A stretch of 50,634 nucleotides of DNA from Flavobacterium psychroterrae (lineage in GTDB: Bacteria; Bacteroidota; Bacteroidia; Flavobacteriales; Flavobacteriaceae), in the NCBI RefSeq assembly GCF_018380615.1, contig NZ_JAGYVZ010000029.1, positions 1-50,634 of the forward strand, written 5' to 3'. This document shows positions 43,811 through 50,634 of the stretch, in pieces; position 1 is the first letter of the stretch, and each line of letters begins with the position of its first letter. The translations under genes and the position numbers were made by a program. The notes under the pieces are model-generated. The model did no database searches and was not told the origin of the DNA. It worked only from the letters and a program-made list of their open reading frames with translations.

Positions 43811-46800
43811 CTAAACTGCTGATCTACTATAAACACTATTTCCAGCACCATAATAATTAGAGTAAATATGCTGATAAATAGTAACAGTTTTGAGACTAAC
43901 TTCTTCATCAGTGTAAACTTCTTGAGGAAGCCAAAGTAATTGATTGTAAATCTCACTTTTTACTTGAGCAGTAACTTCTCTTTTCTCTCGCCAACGATCA
44001 ATTTTTAATTTTTCTGCCTTCAGTTTTCCAAGTGTTTCCTGAGCTACTTTTTTTACCTGTTTGAGATCTTCTCCATGCAACTCTTTGCCTTCCCTTAGCA
44101 AATCAAATATGGCTAAAGTTTCTTGATCTTTCAGATTTTCTCTAACTGCACGTTGCTCCTCTAAACTTAAATCTTTAAAGAAATTATTTAGATTATTAAA
44201 CGCTGCAACGGTATCTTCTAAAGATTTTCCTTTATTATATTCCTCTACGATCTCCTTATATCTTTCATAAAAATCTAACCTTAATGGATTTTCTTTTAGC
44301 ATTTGTTGCAGTTTTTGATCTATAGCTTGCTGCAAATCATAAACTAAAGTATTTTTATTTGGTATTTTTGCAAATGCAGCTCTTAACTTTTCAAAATCTA
44401 ACTTACTTAAATCAACATAAATTTCATTATTTGGTTCCTTTACTTCATCTTGCTGTAAATGTACACTTTCGTTCACGATACCTTGCAACTGCATCATAAT
44501 CTCAGTTACATCTGCAGATTTCACACTTTGATTTAATAAGTTATAAATAGCATCAATTGCATTGAATTCTTTAATATATTGTTTCGATTCCACTTCTGGA
44601 AATAAGGCTTTATATTTTCTAAAGACATTACGAGCCATCATTTCAAAACTGGTACGTGTAGTTTCATTTAAACAAACACAATCCCCTGCTTTTTTTAGCA
44701 AACCAATTTTCTCCATTGGTTTAACATTAAACAAATCAGAAAGTTTAAAATTTATGGAATGCAGATAATCCTTTGCTTCTTTTATAGCCTTTTTTAATTC
44801 ACTTTCCAAATCAGCAATCTCTTCAACTGCTTTGCCGCCTTCAGCATTTTTGTCTCCTTTTCCACCTTCACCATAAACAGAATAAGCCTGCTCTAATTGC
44901 TTATAAACATTTCCATAATCGACAATCAAACCATTTTCTTTTTCATCATCATACACACGGTTGGCTCTGGCAATGGTTTGCATAAGAGTGTGTCCTTTAA
45001 TAGGTTTGTCTAAATAAACTGTTGACACACATTGCGCATCAAAACCGGTAATCCACATCGCACAAACAATGGCTAAACGGAAAGGGTTTTCGGCATCCTT
45101 AAATTCCTTTTCTAAATTGCGCTCTACCATTTTACGACGATGTTGCTCAATATCCAAATTCATCTTTCGGAATTTATCTACTTCGTTCTGCTCACTACTA
45201 ACTACAACACAAACTTCTGTTTCAGCGACTTTATCATATTTACGTTGTAATTCTTGCGCTTCTTGTTGATCTTGCGCTTTTGCAATACGACTTTCTAACT
45301 CTCTTAAATATAATGGCCAATATTTCAAGATTAATTGATGCATTCGCACGGCTGTTGGTTTATCAAGCGCAACATACATTGCTTTTCCTTGATAACCTCT
45401 TTCATTAAAATGCCAGACCAAATCTTTTGCGATGTCATCTAATCGATGCTCTGCGGTAAGGATTGGATAATTTTTTTGAAATAAATAAGACAATTTATTT
45501 CTTTTATCTTCATCAAGGTTTTCATCTTCGAGTACCTCAGCCATTTTTTCATCAAGCTCAGGATTTTCAATTCCTAATTTTTTCCCTCTGTTAATATATA
45601 ATAAAGGCAATGTCGCATCATCTTCGATAGCTCTTTTAAAATCATAAACTGAAACATATTCACCAAAGATATTTTTAGTTAATTCTTCTTCATCCTTAAT
45701 AATTGGAGTTCCTGTAAAACCAAGATAAGAAGCATTTGGCAAACCAAAGAAACGCATATTTCGTGCATAAGTTCCTCCTTGTGTACGATGTGCTTCATCC
45801 GAAATTACAATGATATTTTTACGATCAGTAATTAAGGGATATTCAGATTCCTTTTCAGGATCAATAGAGAATTTATGAATTAAAGTAAAAACATAACGAT
45901 GATTTTCTGCCAGTAATTCCCGAAGGTGATCACGTCCTGTTAGTCCTGTTTTTTTTCCTGCAACTATATTTTTGTCATTGACAATTCCAACTCCAGAAAA
46001 GGTATCGTATAACTGATTTTCTAATTCGGTTCTATCGACAGCAATTAAAAAAGTATAAGCGCCACCAAATTTTCGATGTACTTTTTCACATAAAAAAACC
46101 ATTGAATAAGACTTTCCACTACCTTGTGTATGCCAATACACTCCTAGTTTACCTTGAAGATCTTCAATATTTCTTACGTTTTCTAATACTTTATTTACTC
46201 CAATATACTGATGATTTTTAGCCATCAGTTTGACTATTTCTCCACTATTTTCATCAAACAATAGAAAGTTTTCGAATAAATCCATTAAACGATGTGGTGC
46301 GCAAGTACCACGTAACATCGTATCTAAACTGACTATTCCTTCTTGTTCTTCTTCGATTCGTTTCCAATCCAAAAAGAATTTGTAGGGACTTGTCACAGTT
46401 CCTACTTTGCTGTCAACACCATTACTTAATATTATAAAAGCATTGGTGTGAAATACCTGTTCAATAGTATCTTTATAATCTCTGATATTATCATTATAGG
46501 AATTACGTAAATCATTGCAATGAGCTTTTAATTCGAAAAAAACTAAAGGAATTCCGTTTACAAACCCAATTACATCTGGACGACGACTATACAATTCTCC
46601 AACAATTTCTAATTGGCGAACAGCTAAAAAGTCATTATTTACATAATTATTGTAATCAAATACTTTAAGCTTCTTTTTTATCAGTTCCCCTTCATCATTA
46701 GTATAAGATACGGGAATACCGTTTTTAAGCAGCTCGTACTTGTCTTTATTTATACTTCCTAATCTTTTATCAGCTATTTTTTGAGCTAGAATTTCATACG

Positions 46801-47020
46801 CCTGTTCGTAAACTGAAAAAGGTAAATCAGGATTTAATTTAACTAATCCCTTAATGACATATCTTTTCAAAATAACTTCTGACTTGTTCTCACGGCCTAA
46901 CAAACCTTCTTCTCCAAAGGTTTCTTTCGTCCATGCCGTAACCACTTTCCAACCTAACTCTTGCAATACATCTTGAGTAGCTTGTTCTATGAGGGCGTCT
47001 TCTGAATATTCGTAGCTCAT
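43811..47020 (-). CDS. hsdR: Type I restriction endonuclease, R subunit
   Basis: A 1069-residue protein. It has an N-terminal PD-(D/E)xK nuclease (PDVIGFVNGIPLVFFELKA, about 145-165), then a superfamily 2 helicase/translocase: Walker A in HTQGSGKS (about 303), DEAH box in ISDEAHRTQGG (about 408), GFTGTPI and a later ARANRVYDD motif, and a helical C-terminal region that contacts the methylase. It moves DNA past the bound enzyme and cuts far from the site. Last gene of the operon, 4 bases after mcrC. hsdM is not in the window, so the system may be incomplete. Confidence 0.9.
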   Translation of the reverse strand: MSYEYSEDALIEQATQDVLQELGWKVVTAWTKETFGEEGLLGRENKSEVILKRYVIKGLVKLNPDLPFSVYEQAYEILAQKIADKRLGSINKDKYELLKNGIPVSYTNDEGELIKKKLKVFDYNNYVNNDFLAVRQLEIVGELYSRRPDVIGFVNGIPLVFFELKAHCNDLRNSYNDNIRDYKDTIEQVFHTNAFIILSNGVDSKVGTVTSPYKFFLDWKRIEEEQEGIVSLDTMLRGTCAPHRLMDLFENFLLFDENSGEIVKLMAKNHQYIGVNKVLENVRNIEDLQGKLGVYWHTQGSGKSYSMVFLCEKVHRKFGGAYTFLIAVDRTELENQLYDTFSGVGIVNDKNIVAGKKTGLTGRDHLRELLAENHRYVFTLIHKFSIDPEKESEYPLITDRKNIIVISDEAHRTQGGTYARNMRFFGLPNASYLGFTGTPIIKDEEELTKNIFGEYVSVYDFKRAIEDDATLPLLYINRGKKLGIENPELDEKMAEVLEDENLDEDKRNKLSYLFQKNYPILTAEHRLDDIAKDLVWHFNERGYQGKAMYVALDKPTAVRMHQLILKYWPLYLRELESRIAKAQDQQEAQELQRKYDKVAETEVCVVVSSEQNEVDKFRKMNLDIEQHRRKMVERNLEKEFKDAENPFRLAIVCAMWITGFDAQCVSTVYLDKPIKGHTLMQTIARANRVYDDEKENGLIVDYGNVYKQLEQAYSVYGEGGKGDKNAEGGKAVEEIADLESELKKAIKEAKDYLHSINFKLSDLFNVKPMEKIGLLKKAGDCVCLNETTRTSFEMMARNVFRKYKALFPEVESKQYIKEFNAIDAIYNLLNQSVKSADVTEIMMQLQGIVNESVHLQQDEVKEPNNEIYVDLSKLDFEKLRAAFAKIPNKNTLVYDLQQAIDQKLQQMLKENPLRLDFYERYKEIVEEYNKGKSLEDTVAAFNNLNNFFKDLSLEEQRAVRENLKDQETLAIFDLLREGKELHGEDLKQVKKVAQETLGKLKAEKLKIDRWREKREVTAQVKSEIYNQLLWLPQEVYTDEEVSLKTVTIYQHIYSNYYGAGNSVYSRSAV

Positions 47021-47024
47021 ATTA

Positions 47025-48308
47025 TTATTTGATATAAGGTAATTTTAAACCTAGCTTATAAACTCCAAAGTACTGTTTTATTTCATTACTTTTTAACTCA
47101 ACATCTTTTAAACTTTCTAAACCATTTTCTTGATCTGGATATATTATTAAACAATCTATAACCTCTCCTTCTTTTTTGCCCAAATCTTCATAAACTTTTC
47201 GTAAACGGGCATATCCGCTAACTTGACGAATATCTTCATCATGACTACCATTTAGATAAATCATTTTATATTTAGCATCTATGACCATTTGATAATCATG
47301 CGTTTTTAGTAAAAAATCAAGTTCATTTCCATAATATTTAAATTGAAATTTTATTTGATTTTGAAAGCGGTCTTTTAGCAATCCTAAAGCATAGAGTTCA
47401 AACAATTTACTCATATCAATCCAAAAAGGAGGTGTTTTAATTGTAACTTTCTCTGTATTAGAAATATTATACCCAAATCGTCTCAAAATTTGTTTTGCTA
47501 AATGAATTGCAGGTTCGTACTCTTTATAAAATGCGTTTGTTTTACTATGCTTAATTTCGTTTAAATCAATTTCATCTGAAACTTCGTAAAATGTAGGATT
47601 TATGTAATTAAAAGTATCCTGTAAATCTTTATTATTAGTGAAGTTTGGATAATGCGGCAAATATCTTTTTACAAAAGTTAATGCTTTTTTCAACAAACGA
47701 TTTTCTTTATTATTTAATCCAAACTCATCATAACTACAATAAGTATATAAATTTTTATTTTGCTGAAGATTAAGTTTAATTGATTTACCAACCAAGATCT
47801 TTCCTTTTACTTTACTATGAAGATTTTGCTCTACCTTATAATATGACTTCTTTAATCCTTTCCGAACAATCTTTTTAATTAAACTTAAAAACTCTACTAC
47901 CAAAAAAGGCGTTAACAAATCTTGCTTTTGGCCAATTTCAATAGTTGGTAAATCCCATTTTACCTCAAACAATTCATTGATTTCCTTTGCTACATCGGTA
48001 TGTCGAAGAGATGAAAAAAGCATTTTAATAAAATCAACTTCTTTGTCTAATTCATTCAGTTTTGGCCTAACATGCAAAGCTGATTGGTTTATTTGAATCC
48101 AATCAACACCAATGAAATAACCTGTTTTTATTCTATATGAATTAAGCGCTGTTTGAGATTTTCTAATTGAAAAACAAGGTAAACTAGCATCTTTACCTCT
48201 GTGCTTTTTTGTAAAAAGTGGCTCATAAAGATCTGTTGGTATTACAAGCTTATCATCTAGAAATGATTCCTCGTCATGCTCCCTATATGTTAGTAAATTA
48301 ACATTCAA
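47025..48308 (-). CDS. mcrC: McrC-like nuclease subunit
   Basis: This 427-residue protein begins with a beta-rich DUF2357-type domain and ends with a PD-(D/E)xK nuclease: FELYALGLLKDRFQN, then LDFLLKTHDYQMVIDAKYKMIYLNGS, with the D...AKYK core (about residue 339). It cuts DNA on command from McrB. It overlaps mcrB by 11 bases, so the two are coupled. Confidence 0.8.
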   Translation of the reverse strand: MNVNLLTYREHDEESFLDDKLVIPTDLYEPLFTKKHRGKDASLPCFSIRKSQTALNSYRIKTGYFIGVDWIQINQSALHVRPKLNELDKEVDFIKMLFSSLRHTDVAKEINELFEVKWDLPTIEIGQKQDLLTPFLVVEFLSLIKKIVRKGLKKSYYKVEQNLHSKVKGKILVGKSIKLNLQQNKNLYTYCSYDEFGLNNKENRLLKKALTFVKRYLPHYPNFTNNKDLQDTFNYINPTFYEVSDEIDLNEIKHSKTNAFYKEYEPAIHLAKQILRRFGYNISNTEKVTIKTPPFWIDMSKLFELYALGLLKDRFQNQIKFQFKYYGNELDFLLKTHDYQMVIDAKYKMIYLNGSHDEDIRQVSGYARLRKVYEDLGKKEGEVIDCLIIYPDQENGLESLKDVELKSNEIKQYFGVYKLGLKLPYIK

Positions 48309-50379
48309 ACTCTGCTATTTTTTTAATTTCTTCTTTTGCTGTTTCAAGTAATAAGCCATCTTTTACATATTCGTTCAAGATTGGAATTATTTCATACTTT
48401 AATCGCATTTCAAGTTCAGTTTTCTGTTCTTCTGGGGTCCTTCCTTTCAATAGAAAATAGCTATGCCCTAACTGAATCTCTTTAAAATTAAAATCCGAAG
48501 CTAAAAAATCTGAATTGATATTTATCCCGTCTTTTACTTTTACAAAAAGATTTGCAACACGGTTAAATAATTCTTTTCCCTTTACTGTATTGATAACTTC
48601 TGCATTTGGAAAAACGTCTACAAATGCAAAACGTCTTTTTATTGCATAATCAATATGACCTACACTTCTATCTGCTGTATTCATTGTACCTATAATGAAT
48701 AAATTATCAGGTATGATTATGGTGTTATCCCCATCAATATCGTACATACTCTGCACAGGTTCATTACGATACTCTAAGGCATAAATTAACTCTCCTAAAA
48801 CAGATGCAAGGTTAGCTCTATTTATTTCATCAATTATTAAAACATGATTTTCTTCAGAAGCTGCTGCCGTTTCAGCAAATTCGGCAATAATTTTATTTTT
48901 TGCTTGATAGAAAATATCTCCATCTTCATCTATTTCAGAAACAATTCCTCTAACAAAATCTTCATAGGTGTAGGAAGGATGAAATTGAATAAGTTTGTAC
49001 CTATCTGGAATATTACCTCCTAAAAGTTCAAATGCTATTTTTTTTGCGGAATAGGTTTTCCCAGTTCCAGGAGGGCCTTGAAGAATAATTTGTTTTTTAT
49101 ATTGAAGTAAGTCGATTATTTCATTCATCTTTTTATACTCTTTACTATTTTGAACTTCTCCCGAAAGGATTTTTTTTACAAAATCAAAAAAGGAATTATC
49201 ACTAAGTTGGATTATTGTATTTGTAATTATACTATTTGGCCCCAGGTTGTCCATAATTCCTGGAATGTTAATTCCGCGTTCATGTATATCTTCCCAGCCT
49301 TCTAATGCAAGTCGTTGGCCCCATTCTCCTTTAAAACCATTTTCAATTGTCAAATCTTCATAAATACAGGGAGCATCTGTAAAAGTTACGATTTCACCGT
49401 CATCATTCCTTGATCGACTTCTTAATAAATCATCTAGAGTTGTTTCTAAAGTACTTTCAACTTCTGTTTCAATAAAGGTTGAGTGTCCAAAAAATTTATT
49501 TTGATTAAATAGAAGTACCTTATCGCCGGGTTTTATTTTTTTAGCGGTATTAAGAGTTTGCGTTACTGTTCCTTGCTTTTGAACTGTGTATTGAAAATAC
49601 ATTACAAAACTATGATTTTCTAAATCATAGTTTATTTTTTTTTGTTCGTAGCCATTTACTACCCAATACTTTGTGTCTTGACTTACTACTTTGTATTTAC
49701 ACATACAAGCATCATAAAGATCTTTAATTGTTATATTTAAAGGTTTTATAGTATTAATAGTTGCTTTTAAAATAGAAAGTGTCTTGTCTTTTTGAGATTG
49801 TCCTTTACCAATATGTGAAGTATTATCGACGAAACGACCAAAAATTATTTCTTCGCAATTTCTAATTGGATGAAGAATCAATTTTCCTTCATTAAATTGT
49901 AATTGAATATCGTATGAATTAAGATCTATACTTTGTTTAGGCAAAAAAGTCCTGATTTTTCTAAAGTTATCTTTATTTCTGTATGTTTCAGGATTCCTTA
50001 AATCATCTTCTAATAATTCAGGTTCAATTTCCAGCTCAAAAAACGCTTTTTTCTCACCACCAGTTGACCTTGTAGTTTTAACAATCAGATTGACTGTCAA
50101 TTTTAAAAATTTAAAAGCGATTAAGTCTTTTATTTTTAAACCTGTATCAGAAATTAAAACATCAAAATCAAGTCTATCATTTTCATTAGTTGTCATTTTA
50201 CCCCAAGCTCTTGCTTTCCATAACTGAATACGATTGCCTCCAATGATAAAGGCATAATCCCCCACATCAATACCATTATACCATGTACTGCCTTTCGTAG
50301 CTTGATAATATCCATCGTCAATTTGTTTTGTATCGAAGTTACCAGATATTTTACCAAAAAATATTTTCATTTTAGACAT
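48298..50379 (-). CDS. mcrB: McrB-like AAA+ GTPase with modified-base reading domains
   Basis: This 693-residue protein has a C-terminal AAA+ domain: Walker A QGPPGTGKTYSAKK (about 436), Walker B LIIDEINRANLASVLGE (about 513), and the McrB signature GTMNTADRSVGHIDYAIKRRF. Two beta-rich segments precede it (about 1-60, YNGIDVGDYAFIIGGNRIQLWKARA; about 245-320, WVVNGYEQ, KPGDKVLLFNQNKFFG), which resemble EVE/PUA-like folds that recognise modified bases in other McrB proteins. It moves along DNA and activates McrC. Its start overlaps the end of hsdS by 8 bases. Confidence 0.8.
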   Translation of the reverse strand: MSKMKIFFGKISGNFDTKQIDDGYYQATKGSTWYNGIDVGDYAFIIGGNRIQLWKARAWGKMTTNENDRLDFDVLISDTGLKIKDLIAFKFLKLTVNLIVKTTRSTGGEKKAFFELEIEPELLEDDLRNPETYRNKDNFRKIRTFLPKQSIDLNSYDIQLQFNEGKLILHPIRNCEEIIFGRFVDNTSHIGKGQSQKDKTLSILKATINTIKPLNITIKDLYDACMCKYKVVSQDTKYWVVNGYEQKKINYDLENHSFVMYFQYTVQKQGTVTQTLNTAKKIKPGDKVLLFNQNKFFGHSTFIETEVESTLETTLDDLLRSRSRNDDGEIVTFTDAPCIYEDLTIENGFKGEWGQRLALEGWEDIHERGINIPGIMDNLGPNSIITNTIIQLSDNSFFDFVKKILSGEVQNSKEYKKMNEIIDLLQYKKQIILQGPPGTGKTYSAKKIAFELLGGNIPDRYKLIQFHPSYTYEDFVRGIVSEIDEDGDIFYQAKNKIIAEFAETAAASEENHVLIIDEINRANLASVLGELIYALEYRNEPVQSMYDIDGDNTIIIPDNLFIIGTMNTADRSVGHIDYAIKRRFAFVDVFPNAEVINTVKGKELFNRVANLFVKVKDGININSDFLASDFNFKEIQLGHSYFLLKGRTPEEQKTELEMRLKYEIIPILNEYVKDGLLLETAKEEIKKIAEFEC

Positions 50380-50511
50380 TTAAAGTTTCTAATTGCAACC
50401 CCTCCGCATCAATCATCCCGCTCATTAATCTCGGCAATAAAATATCTCGAGCTTCTTTGAGAAGACGGTTTTGATTTAATAATATTTGTTGTGAATCTTT
50501 TAATTCAATTA
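50372..50511 (-). pseudogene. hsdS C-terminal fragment
   Basis: The fragment reads LIELKDSQQILLNQNRLLKEA and RDILLPRLMSGMIDAEGLQ before its stop, the typical coiled-coil and closing segment of a type I specificity subunit. The upstream part is missing: a stop lies in the same frame at about 50540 and an IS982-like element follows. The MTase-binding part of the specificity gene is thus separated from the window's hsdR. Confidence 0.65.
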
Positions 50512-50526
50512 ACCCGTTGGGTGAAA

Positions 50527-50634
50527 TTAAATTATTTGATTTTTAATATTATTAATTGGTCTGTCAAATATAAATTTGTTAATATATTGAACCAATGTAA
50601 GTGCTGCTATTTTTGCTAATATTCTTGTTTTAAA
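50527..50634 (-). mobile_element. IS982-like transposase C-terminus (partial)
   Basis: The last 35 residues (FKTRILAKIAALTLVQYINK then FIFDRPINNIKNQII and stop) match the C-terminal pattern of IS982-family transposases. The element runs off the edge of the window. Its end is probably the GTTGGGT-rich sequence at about 50509-50520, next to the hsdS fragment. Confidence 0.6.

Noticed and set aside
1..50634. tRNA, rRNA or attachment sites for the tail cluster
   Set aside because: I looked at the intergenic gaps and see no cloverleaf or rRNA-like sequence and no direct repeats at the cluster ends (about 3.8 and 35.7 kb).

Overview
The window is AT-rich DNA from a Bacteroidota bacterium, most likely Flavobacterium or a close relative. 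Supporting signs are TAnnTTTG-type promoter -7 boxes, many lipoproteins with Bacteroidota-style signal peptides (one with the C-S-D-D-D surface-export signal), DUF2586, DUF6046 and DUF4280-type tail proteins, and fibres whose N-terminus begins MAIQ.LDTIKQWF.TGLKPTQ.

Layout. (1) 1-3.8 kb: a damaged RiPP-type locus with the end of an IS21-like element, the tail of a truncated paralogue, a JmjC/cupin-type oxygenase cut by a stop codon, and a C39-peptidase ABC exporter. (2) 3.9-35.7 kb: a complete-looking gene set for a contractile phage-tail-like particle with no capsid, portal, terminase, integrase or replication genes. It has a divergent unknown 1005-aa protein (-), a fibre block (7.2-11.2 kb), a hub/spike/PAAR-tip block ending in a metalloprotease toxin and two lipoproteins (11.6-17.9 kb), an S24-family repressor (-), a tail-completion-like gene and a small HTH protein, sheath and tube, a chaperone-like protein, a second metalloprotease toxin with a lipoprotein, a run of intact and broken immunity-like genes (24.3-28.1 kb), an endolysin with a lipoprotein, the baseplate (gp25/W, X-like, J, I) with a collar fibre, and a holin. 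(3) 35.9-43.1 kb: ordinary host genes: a frameshifted surface metalloprotease lipoprotein, a propeller lipoprotein, a frameshifted membrane protein, a TetR-small protein-MFS operon and a processive glycosyltransferase. (4) 43.8-50.6 kb: a restriction island in which mcrB and mcrC lie between a broken hsdS and hsdR, with an IS982-like transposase at the edge.

How it fits together. Seven promoters in the tail cluster, on both strands, share a TACTGAAACTACTGA-like box placed 56-57 bp before a TAnnTTT[G/A] -7 box. They look like one late regulon. The S24 repressor has the Ala-Gly cleavage site and Ser/Lys dyad of SOS-induced repressors. A perfect ATGTTTT/AAAACAT palindrome, matching one in front of its own gene, lies inside the promoter of the tail-completion/HTH operon. 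A plausible circuit is: DNA damage, repressor cleavage, HTH operon on, activation of the late promoters, particle assembly and lysis. The particle resembles an R-type tailocin in its lysis genes and repressor, but also carries a PAAR-like tip and two HExxH toxin-lipoprotein pairs, so it may deliver enzymatic cargo. No tape-measure protein is recognisable.
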